A stretch of DNA of 64,000 nucleotides from Ligula intestinalis. Its lineage: Eukaryota; Platyhelminthes; Cestoda; Diphyllobothriidea; Diphyllobothriidae. The DNA lies in contig JAYGXS010000002.1 in assembly GCA_036362985.1 (NCBI GenBank), positions 87,110,297 to 87,174,296 on the forward strand, given 5' to 3'. A program made the translations under genes and the position numbers. Positions within the stretch are counted from its first letter, which is position 1. The number at the start of each line of letters is the position of its first letter. Below are positions 10,600 to 20,804 of the stretch, in pieces. The notes under the pieces are model-generated. The model searched no databases and was not told where the DNA came from. It saw only the letters and a program-made list of their open reading frames with translations.

Positions 10600-11955
10600 G
10601 GGTACGCTCAGTATAGTCTCACTCAATGCGAGATCAGTTGTTAATAAGATGGCAGAACTTTAAACAGTAGCATTTGAGCTTGATCCAGATGTGCTCTATG
10701 TCACTGAATCTTGGACACTCTCTTATTTCTGACTCGACATTCGCCATACATAAGTATGGTTTGTACAGACAAGACCACATTGAAAGCATGGCGGTGGTTG
10801 CCTTCTTTATATTTAATCATCCGTTGTACATTTCCCGTATGACCTGAGCATTTCGTCATTTTCTGGAAATTGTTTGTCTTATTTCAGTCATCCTGCCACA
10901 CAATAAAAAAAGCGATAATTGGGTGTGTCTACAATCCTCCCTGTTACTCAAGTAATGTAATGCAGCTGTGTGAAATGTTTTGAAAAGTTGCAGAGACTCA
11001 ATTCGATGTCAGAATAATTGTAGGCAATTTTAATCTGCCAGACATTGACTGGCATGCAAATACCTGTCCACCAAGATTTCAGAAATTGGTTGACAATATT
11101 AACTTTTCAAACATGTCACAACTGGTCAGTTCAGTGACCAGAAATGACAACATATTCGATTTAATTTTTACAAATGATGTCCACCCTCTTTTTATGAATT
11201 TTCATCGTGATATTTTCACAAGTGACCATGCCTTAATTCACTGTTGTTTTCCAGTCTCTCTTTCTAAAAAGCCCGATTTAAAATGCTATAAACTTGACTT
11301 TGGGAACGTGAACCATGAATTAGTAAATGATTTCAAAAGTAACCTAGATGGGCATAGCATATTTTCAACTAATGATCCCTATTTCTTCCAGGAGGCATTG
11401 CAAAACCTTTCAGAAACTATTCAGGCTCTTATCCCACTTAAGATTTGAAATCACATTCAGCTTCTTCGAATACACCACATTTTCTCCAAAATAGACTTAA
11501 GAAATTACAAAAACAACTTAAGGATACGTCTTATAGCTCTTTATCAGTTCACTTAAGAATAGCGCAAATATTTGAATAAGCGCTTAAAATAAGGCTTGCT
11601 CGAGATAGGCGCAGAGAGGCCACAGCATTAATAATAATATGTGTATTATGCCAGTTTACAAGCAATTAAGTGATGCGAATTCTTCCATATCAGTTGTTTC
11701 ATGTCTTCCGTCTTCGGTCGTCAGCAAAGCTTCAGAAAGTCATTCCACCTTTACTCAATAGCAACAATCATTTTGTTACAGAGGATTTTAAGAAAGCAGC
11801 ATTGCCAAATTCATTTTTCACCAAGTGCTTTACCATCGAAACAAGCCCCACTCCTGTAATCCCTCTGCTGTGTGATTCAAATCTCAGTACCCTTAATTTT
11901 CACCCACTTGTATTCAGAAAGAAACAGGTCATCTTAAAAATTCACATTCGGTTGG
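10600..11955 (+). pseudogene. LINE apurinic-type endonuclease and linker, degraded
   Basis: The segment starts with LSIVSLNARSVVNKMAEL, the typical first strand of the LINE APE endonuclease, followed after a TAA by DPDVLYVTESWT. After several frame changes it regains VGNFNLPDIDW at about 11020-11052, where the family motif is GDFN, so the catalytic Asp is Asn here (codon 11026-11028). It then keeps NDNIFDLIFTN and TSDHALIHCC (SDH at 11221-11229) inside the open stretch 11086-11448. It ends in the linker TSPTPVIPLLCD shared with 1870-1910. It is cut at 11955 by the tail of a minus-strand LINE. The missing RT of the same nested element may be the piece at 14455-14910. Confidence 0.8.
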
Positions 11956-11956
11956 A

Positions 11957-13690
11957 ACTAATAAATAAATAAATAAATATATTTTATATTTTAGGCCCGG
12001 AGGGCCTCGTCATTGCAAACTTAGTGCTGTGGAAAAATAAATACAAAGTTGATAAATGCTGCTCTCCATGAAAAACCACATAGACATCGGGAGCGTTTAG
12101 AAGTGTTGGTAGATAAATTCATATTCACCAACATATCGTCGTTTTAAAATAGTAGTCAACGCATGGTGAACTAAGGAGGAAGCAGTGAAAAAAAAACTCT
12201 TACCATTTAAGCTGGGGCGGAGTTCAGCGAACCCCCGCTTATAAAAACAAAACGTAGGAGAAAAAAACTGCTTCAAAAAAATTAAGGGGGTTGGTTGAGA
12301 GGATTGATTGTTGTGCAAATGAGAGAGGACTGTTGATGAGAACGAATGAGGGATTGGAAACGCTTCTTGTAACTGGAGAAATATAACAGCAGAGGCTGTC
12401 AGTCACCATTGTTACACCGCCCGACTGGCTTCATGATCAACCATCCGGGAGATGAGACCGGAGGAGGCCATCGCGGACAACAGAGTCAGGAAGATGAGGG
12501 AACGGCAGAAGTCACCTGATCATCAACGAAACGGCGGAGATGTGACCTTGTAGACTGCAGAGTCCAGCGACGAGCTGCCGAAAATAGCAGAACCGCCAGG
12601 AGCATGACTAAAGACCATGAAGCCCATCGTCAGGGTTGTAAAACGGAGAATGGAGAAAACGGCAATGATGACTGTACAGAGAAGTGGACGAAACATCGTT
12701 GTTAATATCACTCAAAGGAGGAAGAAATAGACATGTTTGGAAAAAAAATTGATATAAACATAACCACCTCAGATACCAGGGGGACCCTTATCAAAGTCCA
12801 AAAGTTGTGTGTTTGGGAAGGAGACGGATAACAAGGACTTTATATATTCCGAAGTTAAGTGTTTGCGTAATTTGACTTTAAAAACTGCTAAGTTCGACGA
12901 CAGCCTAATTTCGAGAGGAATATTATTCCAGAGGAAGGCATATTTGTAGGCAAAGTTGTGAGAATGGTTCGAATTGGAGATTAAGGAGGGTGCAATAATC
13001 CTGGAGGAATGACGTGTGGCATAAGGTCCATCTGCAGGAATGAGAGCGTTGATTCGTGGAAGGTTAGAGGTAGAGTTAACGCAAACAGGAAACAGAGGCC
13101 CGCTTTAAGTCTTCTGATCCAAAGCAATGCCATGTCCGCTAACTGACATCTCTCCGTATAAGAAAGAGTGGATCGAGGAAGAGCGAATATTTTACGAGTA
13201 AATAGCCTCTGTACATTTTCAATCTTACTGCGGTCCGAAGCATTCATAAGACCAAAGAGGGGACAGCAGTATTCTAAAATAGGTAGAACATACATGCGAT
13301 AAAGTTTTAACTTTATTTCCAGCAGGAAAAAAATAGTGTGATTTAAAACCACATATCTGTGCAGCCTTCGCAGATATTCGATCTGCATGAGGCGACAATG
13401 CTACTTTATTTGTGTAGCTTAGACCTCAGTCTTTTATAGTGGATCGTTCCAAAAGTGGAGTATTTTGAAAAACTAGGGGACGAGGAAGCTTGGCGGGACC
13501 GAAACACATGAAACTACACTTGGATAGAGAGAATTCCATCTGCCAGGTAGCACTCCAACGTAAGAATGTAAGTAGGTCCGCATTTATTTTATCAATGCAT
13601 ATACTTGCCGTGTTCTTAGAAAAAGAGTATATACATTTGAGGTCGTCTGCATAAATGAGATTGTGTGAATTTTTTAGAACAGTCAATATT
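11957..13690 (-). pseudogene. LINE family A 3' half: RT from YADD to tail
   Basis: Read on the minus strand from 13690: LIYADDLKCIYSF (YADD at 13653-13642), CFGPAKLPRP, the thumb LYRMYVLPILEYCCPLFGL (about 13310-13250), SYTERCQL, LWNNIPLEIRLSS, SFPNTQLLDFDKGP, and the C-terminus SSLDSAVYKVTS near 12560. The 3' UTR follows, with the family signature GCAATGACGAGGCCC near 12005 and an ATTTATTTATT tail at 11957-11985. Frame changes occur near 13425, 13390, 13100 and 12750. It landed by its tail inside the plus-strand endonuclease copy ending at 11955, a nested insertion. Confidence 0.85.
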
Positions 13691-13962
13691 TCATCAATTA
13701 CTTCTTGATAATATTCTCTATAACCTTACAGTGTATGGGAGTCAGGCTTACGGGTCTGTAGCTGTTCGCAGCTACACGACTACCACTTCTGTAAAACAGT
13801 GTAATGTGCACTGGCACAATTTTTCCAGCTCTCTAGCAAGTTTCTCAGGCAATTTCGCAGGAATATTGTCTGGACTGAGAGATTTTCATTCCTTTAGGCT
13901 TTTAAGTTCTTGAGAAATTTTTAATGTCCAAAACAGAGTGTTTTCAAAAATTGATTTGCCCG
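13690..13962 (-). pseudogene. LINE RT fragment (another family)
   Basis: On the minus strand the piece reads SPDNIPAKLPEKLARELEKL, then after a shift SYRPVSLTPIHCKVIENIIK, the conserved finger region just before RT motif 1 (NYRPVSLT-x-x-x-CK-x-x-E). It is too short to assign beyond a non-LTR RT and differs from families A and B, which read NYRGV here. Nothing downstream of it is preserved. Confidence 0.65.
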
Positions 13963-13982
13963 TGATCTCTTCAGTAGTTGCG

Positions 13983-14452
13983 ACAAATAAATGAATAAAT
14001 AAATTTTACATTTTAGGGCCGGAGGGCCTCATCATTGCAAACTTAGTGCTGAGGAAAATAAATGCAAAGTTGATAAATGCTGCTCCTTGTGAACAACCAC
14101 ACAGGCAGCAGGAGTGTTTAGTATGGTAGGCAGATAAATTAATATCTGCCAACATATCGTCATTTTAAAATAATAGTCCACACTTGCTAAAATGTATGGT
14201 GAACTAAGTAGGAAGCAGTGAAAAAGAACTTCTACCATAAAAGCGGGGGCAGAGTTCACCGGACCCCCACTTTTAAAAAAACGTAGGGGTAAAAACTGCT
14301 TCTATAAATATGGAGCTTGTCTGATAGGATTGTTGTAGTGCAATGAAACAGGACTGTAGATGAGAATGAATAAGGGTTGGTAACGCCTCTTGCCGTTGGA
14401 GAAATCATATAGCAGCAGCGGCTACCGTTAACCACCGTAACACTGCCCGACT
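13983..14452 (-). repeat. LINE family A 3' UTR, 5'-truncated copy
   Basis: A TAAA/TGAA microsatellite tail at 13983-14005 is followed on the minus strand by the family A 3' UTR (signature GCAATGATGAGGCCC near 14035), with no coding part left. It resembles 593-1100 and 11957-12450 and sits between a plus RT fragment and the RT scrap at 13690. Confidence 0.75.
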
Positions 14453-14454
14453 TA

Positions 14455-14910
14455 GGTTTAAGTTACACCAATAAATTAGATCCTTCACCTCATGCTGATA
14501 GAATTGCAGCAAAAGCTGCTCAGTAATGTGGCTTTATCTCTTAACATTTCGACCTTCCCGAAATGAAGCTAAGACTTTATCGTATGTATGTGATTCATTT
14601 TCTCGAATACAGTTGTCTATTCTTCGGTCTAATGAACGAATCTAGCCGTTCAAAAATTGAAAGTGTCCAAAGACGATTTACTAAAAAATCCCTCTATCCG
14701 GCATTTTCAGATGCTTCCTTCTCAAATAGATGCCAGATAATGACACTGAAATTTATTTGGGTTAGAAGACTGAAAATAGGGTTTTTTCTCCTGTTTCGCC
14801 TTGATAATAGTTCAAATCTCCCCAAGATATTTGCCCTTAATCCCGTAACTCGCCCTTACAACCTAAGAAATTCAACGTTGATTAAACCTCCTCCTGCCCA
14901 TACTAGTTAA
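14455..14910 (+). pseudogene. LINE family A RT C-terminal fragment
   Basis: Plus-strand thumb region: SYTNKLDPSPHADRIAAKAA, a stop where Ile is expected, then an open stretch from 14563 with MKLRLYRMYVIHFLEYSCLF, SSRSKIESVQRRFTKKSL and RPYNLRNSTLI, ending TAA 14908-14910. It could be the downstream part of the plus LINE interrupted at 11955, with everything from 11957 to 14452 inserted later. Confidence 0.75.
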
Positions 14911-15013
14911 ATTGTTTTCGCCGTTCGAGGTGGACTCAATCTTTGCACAACGAGGTCGCATTTCTCGATATTTGGAAATGACTTAGAGTTTCCTCTGCCG
15001 AGATCTTATATCA

Positions 15014-16058
15014 ATGGAGCGAAAAAATGCGGCTCTCCAGTCAAACAGACCAATGACTTCTCTACCTACTGTTCATAAGTCTGGGCGTAGTTCCAATAGG
15101 GTCAATGCACACGCTAATCCTCCACCCCAGATATCCGGTCATACACCCACTAACGTCAGTACACTTGCTATCCCTGCCTCCCGAATGTTTAGTCATAGGC
15201 CCATAAACATCAGTGCACCAGTTAGCCCATCCCTCTCGATGTCGGGACCTGCAGGCCCCGCCGCTCCACCATCTACTGCGATTACAACTAGTCTAAATCC
15301 ATTCTCTGTCCAACGATTGATCAATTCCGTTGCCTTTAACTCTGCAACAAGCTAATCAATAATGTCGCCAATACCGTCAACAGCGTTTAGGCCGATGGCT
15401 TCCCCACCACAACCTAGCTCCTCCCTTGATCGTGCAAGTCATATTCTTCCCCCGTATAATGCGTTATCGAACACGTTGGGCCTGAATCACGAAAAATATG
15501 ATTTGCACGGCAATAACCCAAACTGGTTTAGTTTTAAATCTAATCGGAGTTGCCGTACAATAGATTCACTGATTAGGACCACTAGTCCATTCGCAAACGG
15601 CCTCAACACAAATTTTGTATCACCGTTTCCCCCTCTCAATTCGTTTACCTACCTTCATCCACCCAAACCCGCAAACTTCTACATGCCTTCTAGCCTCCCT
15701 TCATTCCTCCTAAATGGCCCAGAAGCTTATTTTGGTCTATCCTCTCCTCATTTTCCTATGCCAGAAAGTGAGGTCCCTAGATATATCAGACCTTATCAGC
15801 CATCTATTATTGGCTACCCATATCAAAATAGCTCCACACCCGTCAGTACTTATTCCCCAAATAACAATGGCCTACAGTTTGCCTTTCCACCTCCAAAATC
15901 TTTTTTTATGAATAACGATAGCCATAGTCCTGCCACTCGGAACACACTAGATTTCATAGTGCTCAATGCCAAGTCCGTTATAAATAAAATGGCTCAACAT
16001 CGAGCTATCGCTATCGATATGATGCCCGATGTTATATGCATAACATAATCTTGGACTT
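15014..16058 (+). pseudogene. LINE N-terminal ORF: Pro/Ser-rich region plus start of endonuclease
   Basis: A single reading frame opens at ATG 15014 and runs to about 16058, interrupted by TAA 15353-15355 and TAA 16046-16048. The first 300 codons are rich in Pro, Ser, Asn and Thr with no recognisable domain (ANPPPQISGHTPTNVS, SMSGPAGPAAPPS). The last 35 codons are the APE endonuclease start: DFIVLNAKSVINKMAQ, then MMPDVICIT and, past the second stop, SWTF. The second TAA replaces the Glu of the usual TESWT. The frame shows that in this family the low-complexity region is fused to the endonuclease. It is 3'-truncated by the tail of the inverted family D element. Confidence 0.7.
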
Positions 16059-16417
16059 TTAGTCAATTTAGTCATTTTTATTAAGGGAAGAAGGCTTTCG
16101 CCCTTGAGCTCCCTATTCATAACCCAAATCGCATAATAGGTCCACCGTAACAAAAGTACATGGTACCAATGTACAAATATAGGCTTAACATCAGCGATAA
16201 GTGTGAGCCACTTGCAAGGTGCTGCTACTGATACTTTGTTCATTATATCTGCCACAGTTTCTCAGCAAATGAGAATCAAGTTTGTGTTTAAAAATGTCAA
16301 CAGTATCTGAGAGGACCACATCTTCCGGGAGTCCGTTCCACGCTCCAATGACCCTCTGAGAGAAGGCGTCTCATCGAACGTCGATACGGGCCGGTTTCCT
16401 CTGTAGTTTAAAAGGAT
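16055..16417 (-). pseudogene. LINE family D RT C-terminus and tail (left of gap)
   Basis: Minus-strand copy of the 1-319 element. The frame reads KLQRKPARIDVR, a TGA, DAFSQRVIGAWNGLPEDVV and ends at TGA 16193-16191. The tail near 16055-16075 is again two short units (AAAATGACT, AAATTGACT). The upstream side runs straight into the assembly gap. The TGA shared with the copy at 1-319 shows both descend from one defective source. Confidence 0.8.
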
Positions 16418-16517
16418 NNNNNNNNNNNNNNNNNNNNNNNNNNNNNNNNNNNNNNNNNNNNNNNNNNNNNNNNNNNNNNNNNNNNNNNNNNNNNNNNNNN
16501 NNNNNNNNNNNNNNNNN
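16418..16517. other. Assembly gap (100 N)
   Basis: Exactly 100 undetermined bases, a conventional placeholder for a gap of unknown length. It falls inside a minus-strand LINE, so several kilobases may be missing. Translations across it are meaningless. Confidence 1.
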
Positions 16518-16860
16518 GTGGATTGCTTTTGACTGTTAATAACCGATTTTGATTACTGTCATCCTGTGTCTCCGTGGAGGAGTTGATTAGACGCTCAACT
16601 TGGTGTTCGTAAATTGAGTCTACTGAACTCGAGAGACTTTTAGCCCTTTTAGCGGGGGGTGATTTCGTCGCATCAATCTTGCGACTTCTGCCCTCGAAAT
16701 TACAACTAGGGGTTTTAAACCAAATTAAATTAGGGTCTGCAGTCGACGCTGGTGGTGTAGTGGTAACGACTGATACCGACGAATTACAGGTTTTGGGTTC
16801 GAGTCCCTCTCGTGCCGCAGCTTTTACAAGCTGATCTACACGTTTATTTTTGTCTCCCAT
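16518..16860 (-). CDS. LINE family D ORF1 N-terminus (partial)
   Basis: An ATG at 16860 opens a frame of about 114 codons running into the gap. It begins MGDKNKRVDQLVKAAAREGL, then a Thr/Pro/Ser stretch, SPPAKRAKSLSSSVDSIYEH and QVERLINSSTETQDDSNQNR. I recognise no domain. Basic and polar composition, position at the 5' end of a LINE and the RT end on the far side of the gap make it a probable ORF1 start. The early REGLEPKTCN stretch is the antisense of a tRNA-like sequence (16748-16821), so part of the N-terminus may derive from a captured tRNA or SINE. It is open as far as visible, but whether it is expressed is unknown. Confidence 0.5.
16748..16821 (+). other. tRNA-like segment
   Basis: The plus strand has an A-box-like GGTGTAGTGGTAACG and a perfect B box GGTTCGAGTCC 50 bases later, followed by CGTGCCGCAGC. 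Acceptor pairing is poor, so this is a tRNA-derived remnant or internal polymerase III promoter, not an intact tRNA gene. Confidence 0.4.
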
Positions 16861-17170
16861 AATAGATCAGACTGACGATAAACGATATTAAAGCGCTATG
16901 CAATATGTATAAAGCGTTCAACTGTCTGAAAAAGGTTATTGAAACGACTCAGCCGTTTGTAGAGAGCTGGAATCCGGGAGAATTGTTGACAGAAGGCAGT
17001 GACGGAGATCATGCTCGTTTTGACTAAGGTCCTGTAGTGTCTTCTGAGGCTGGAGTTATTGCGAAAGTGAATCCAATAGCTAACAACGAAAGTCCGCCAG
17101 AGGGCTAGGTGAACCGAAATCCCGAAAATAATATTTCATACGAAGGACGAGATATTGAAACCGCCATTTG
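16861..17170 (-). repeat. Probable 5' UTR of LINE family D
   Basis: Non-coding sequence directly upstream of the ATG at 16860 on the minus strand and ending where a plus family B 3' end begins. I assign it only by position. Confidence 0.3.
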
Positions 17171-17185
17171 AAGCGCGCGCGAGAC

Positions 17186-17716
17186 GCAGGTTCTACATTC
17201 AGGCCAACTTTCACGAATTTTGGATGCTGACTCGGTGGAATCTCTCTTTCACTCTGATGGCGTTCGTGGACTCTGAACCCCGCCAGGCTGCATGCTGAAG
17301 ATAATGCTGCTGAAGCAGCAGCCCGCAGTCTGCTAACCCTTCAGCCGATAGCGCGCAACTTTTGCCGACAAACATTTAAGGAAGACTGAGAACACTGTGT
17401 TCTTGTGCCAACCCTCTCCGTCTGGAACTAATGTTTTTAAACGATATGAAACAGTTCTCCTGCTGATGAGTCAACTCAGCTTACAACTGTACATTTATTC
17501 CGTTTGTATCATACCTTTGAAGGCAGGTGTTTTTCACTTGAAACAAACTCTCTATCTCGCCCAGTATTGACGAAACAAAAAACCTGAAACAAAACCAATA
17601 CTGGCTGCAACATAGGGAGTTTGTTTTAGGTTTTTCCGGTCTTCGAGGTGTTGGAAGGTGCCCAAGAGGTGCATTACCAACTCTTTACAACTGCCTGTAA
17701 ACTGGCATTATAAACA

Positions 17717-17761
<45 letters not shown>
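17186..17761 (+). repeat. LINE family B 3' end, copy 2, with ATT tail
   Basis: Bases 17186-17600 match 8545-8950, including the last codons of the RT (QLSRILDADSVESLFHSDG) and the TGA. The 3' end reads GGCATTATAAACATTTTATT and runs into 13 ATT repeats at 17721-17761, a genuine LINE tail. All coding sequence upstream is missing, so it is a 5'-truncated insertion. Confidence 0.75.
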
Positions 17762-17764
17762 AGT

Positions 17765-17951
17765 TGTCTAAGGCATCAAGATCAAGATTTTTAATGTTTA
17801 AGATGGGTTTATCGTTCGGAAGATTGGTATTACGGGTTAATTTTCATCTCAGTTGTGGCTTAGGTATCAAATTGAATAGAAGGTGAGTGATAGGATATGT
17901 TCTAAGCAAAGTTATGCACAAAATTTCGACAGCAAATTTGAATTACCGAAT
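17765..17951 (-). pseudogene. LINE ORF1-like N-terminus fragment
   Basis: On the minus strand, MIPKPQLR, a stop, KLTRNTNLPNDKPIL and LDLDALDNF match the first 50 residues of the ORF at 9926-10249. The upstream leader is also shared. The fragment is cut by the ATT tail at 17761. Confidence 0.65.
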
Positions 17952-18352
17952 AATAATAATAATATAATAATAATAATTTGTATATTTAAGGCCCAAGGGG
18001 CCCTGTCGTTAGTTGGATGAAAATTATCGCAAATAGTTTATCTATTGATACAAACTATTTCTTGCTAGAAATTGATATAATACCAAATTTTCAGATATTA
18101 TTCAGGATTTACGCAATCGATTACTTGCTTTTTACGTGAATCAACCGGAACTAGGATGAGGCTATGGCAGTGAAACAGTATAAAAATGTATATGTTGTCC
18201 TATCGGTAAAAAAGACAACTACCGGTATGTGCAGTTGCTAAAGGGTTGGATACACAAATAAATAAAAACAAATAAGCTAGTAACTTCAGCGAGTAACGAT
18301 GAAAGCTAATAAAAATATCTATTTAACTTAGCTTTCTGTCATCCAACTCAAT
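17952..18352 (-). repeat. LINE family B 3' UTR, inverted copy
   Basis: A TAA/ATA microsatellite (17951-17977 as read on +) is followed by the signature GGGCCCCTTGGGCCTT (inverted) and then by sequence matching 9000-9280 in reverse. No coding part remains. The Penelope-like element starts immediately after it. Confidence 0.7.
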
Positions 18353-18355
18353 AAG

Positions 18356-20386
18356 TTGCAAACAGAGGCCCTTTCATTGGGACTTGATTTTTGTTTGCCG
18401 AACAATCGAGTAAATCCTGTAGACGTTGAAGCGCAATTCGACGATTTATACTCTCAACTGTCCGACCTTAAACCTAGATCCATTGATGATCAAGGATGGA
18501 TGAAAGCAAAATTTGTGGACATTGCCTATCAGTACCGGAGAGCTCCAATAACACAACGTTCTCCTATAACCAAAAACCATACAATTGCTCTATCCGAGTT
18601 GAAACGCCACAAGGAAATCGTTATTTCTAAACCGGATAATGGGCGTGGGGTAGTTATTCTCCATCGCAAGGACTATGCCAATAAAATGCAAGCCATCTTA
18701 AATGATTCTAGCAAATTTCGGCTAGAATCGAAAGGCAAAGATGAAACAAAGGCATTAGAAGATTCAGCTTGGAAAAGTATCAACCTTATGTTGGACAATA
18801 ATTTGATTGATACCAAAACTGCTTCGTCGCTAAAACCCAGAGGTTCCCACATCCCACGGCTCTATGGATTACCGAAAACCCATAAAAGCGGTGTTCCTTT
18901 AAGACCTATTCTTTCAATGTCGAACTCACCCTTTCATCAACTAGCGCATTGGCTAGTAAAGGAATTGGAGCCAATTCGCCAAAGATTTTCCAAATTCACA
19001 TTAAAAGGCAGTTTCCAGTTTATTGATGAGATCAGGCAGCTTAATATGCATGAAATATATATAACATCCCTGGACGTTGAGTCCTTGTTTACCAATGTGC
19101 CGTTGGATGAAACCATTGACATTATTTGTGCTTATTCATCTGACACATGCCTGTCCCCGCAATTACTACGGAACTTACTGCAACTGTGTAATAAGAATGT
19201 CCAATTTCCTTTTGATGGCCAATTCTATCGACAAATTGACGGATTCGCAATGGGAAACCTGCTTGAACCAACCTTTGCAGACATATTCATAGGCCATCTG
19301 AAAGAAAACGTACTCGCAAAATTGAACCACACAACACTCTATAGACGATATGCAACGATGTTTTTACGATTTTGGAGAACCTGAAAGAAGCTGAGGAATT
19401 ATTGTCCACAATGAACAAGCTGCATCCAAAGATGAAATTTACTATGGAACCAGAACGAGCTAACCAACTGTCTTTCCTCGATTTCCACTTGTCCAGACTG
19501 ACAGATGGCTCCATTTCACGGAGGGTCTACCACAGGAATACCTGGAACGGTCAGTATTTAAATCATCTACGTTTTGTTCCCACATAATGGAAACGTAACT
19601 TGGTATGTAACCTTTTCCAGAGGACTATAAAAATCTGTTCCGAGGATATTTTGGACGCAGAATTAGGCTGTCTCAAAGATACTTTACTGAAGCGTGGCTA
19701 TCCATCTCAGTTTATAGACAAATATAGCAAACCCTTGCGACCCAAACGGAACGAACATTCAGCTCCTAAAAAGCCAGTTTTTTTATCCTTGCCCTTCAAG
19801 GGTGATAACATCTTAAACAAAATAAGAGGCGCCTACTCAAGGCTATTAAAAGAACCTATTACGCCGCTGAACTTATATTCTGCTCGCCAACAAAGCCCTT
19901 GCAAATTCCTTCTGTTAAGGATGCCTTTAAATTGCACGCCACCTCCAACTGTTTTATGAATTCACACGCACTTGCGGATGCAAGTACAAAGGGCGAACGC
20001 AACGGCAATTGGCAGCCAGAGCCAAGGAGCACCTGCCGAGTTGGTTAATCAAACAAGAAAACAGATCCCTTCGTTCATCTATTACAGAACATTTGCTGGA
20101 CACGGGTCATTATGTAGACCTTATAACTTCATTCCGAGCTCTTGTTCGAGCACGAACATATCGAATCTTGCCCTAGCTGGAGGCAGCCTGTATAAGACGC
20201 TTTAAACTGGACCTATGCAAACAATTGGAGCATATGGTCAACCTGGCCTTGCCTTGGTACCTACAGGCCCCCAGATTTGGGCATTTCCCTGCCCCCCTTT
20301 ATTCCCGCAACCCAATTCCCCCGTTTCCCCCCACCTCGTTTAACCTTCCTTCTTTACTAATTTGCCTTAGTGATTATGAAATATGA
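18356..20386 (+). pseudogene. Penelope-like element: RT plus GIY-YIG endonuclease
   Basis: PLEs copy themselves with a telomerase-like RT fused to a GIY-YIG endonuclease. From TTG 18356 (no ATG; 5'-truncated) the frame reads LGLDFCLPNNRVNPVDVEAQ, KPDNGRGVVILHRKDY, RLYGLPKTHK-x-x-VPLRPI, motif A SLDVESLFTNVPLDETIDII and motif B GFAMGNLLEPTFADIFIG. At motif C one base is missing at 19352-19353 and the second frame resumes as NDVFTILENLKEAEE, so YADD is destroyed and its first Asp is Asn. That frame continues with LSFLDFHLSRLTDGSI, a TAA at 19585-19587, then DTLLKRGYPSQFIDKY. After more shifts near 19880-19960 the endonuclease follows: TCGCKYKGRTQRQLAARAKE, HLPSWL, EHLLDTGHYVD, with a TAG near 20173 and the conserved end NLALPW. 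Stop TGA 20384-20386. Clearly a PLE, clearly dead. Confidence 0.9.
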
Positions 20387-20446
20387 CATTTTTGTGCAAA
20401 CTCAATGTCGTAATTTTCTCGTTCATGAACCTTTATCGCACTGAGT

Positions 20447-20485
20447 GGATGCAACTGACGAGCACTCATGAAATTTTATGCATCC
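20447..20485 (+). other. Hammerhead-like core 3' of the PLE
   Basis: About 70 bases after the PLE stop the plus strand reads GGATGCA, A, CTGACGA, eight bases, GAAA, five bases, TGCATCC. The outer GGATGCA/TGCATCC pair is perfect over 7 bp. The inner eight bases do not form a good stem II, so catalysis is unlikely. The position matches cores at other PLE ends in this window. Confidence 0.4.
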
Positions 20486-20804
20486 ATTAAAATTTAGCAT
20501 TACTATTTTAAAGTTCTCACTATGAAAACTATGTTTCTAATATGTAGGGTAACCTATATATTGGTAATCTTCCTGTTGTATAGGCTTAGTTAGTGTTTGG
20601 GAAGGCTGCATGCTGGCGGTTGAGTTGCGAATCACACCATTTCGACAACCTGAACTAAGGGATTTAATGGAAGGTTTGGGAGGTCTCTGTTCGAGTTACG
20701 AAGCTTTTGGTCTTCCTGCTGTAGATGGTTTTTTTTGACATTTCTAGGAGGGCTGCCAGAATTATTAGCTATGGCAACTGGAGAAGCATCTAAATTGGAA
20801 GTAG

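Noticed and set aside
11957..13690. Twin-priming inversion of a single LINE (plus 5' half next to minus 3' half)
   Set aside because: In twin priming the non-tail end of the 3' half would join the inverted part. Here the tail end touches it, so nested insertion fits better.
16408..16860. A 150-codon ORF crossing the assembly gap
   Set aside because: About a third of it is translated N. Only 16518-16860 is real sequence, and I annotate that part alone.
17721..17761. CRISPR-like or satellite array
   Set aside because: It is a plain ATT microsatellite forming the tail of a LINE.
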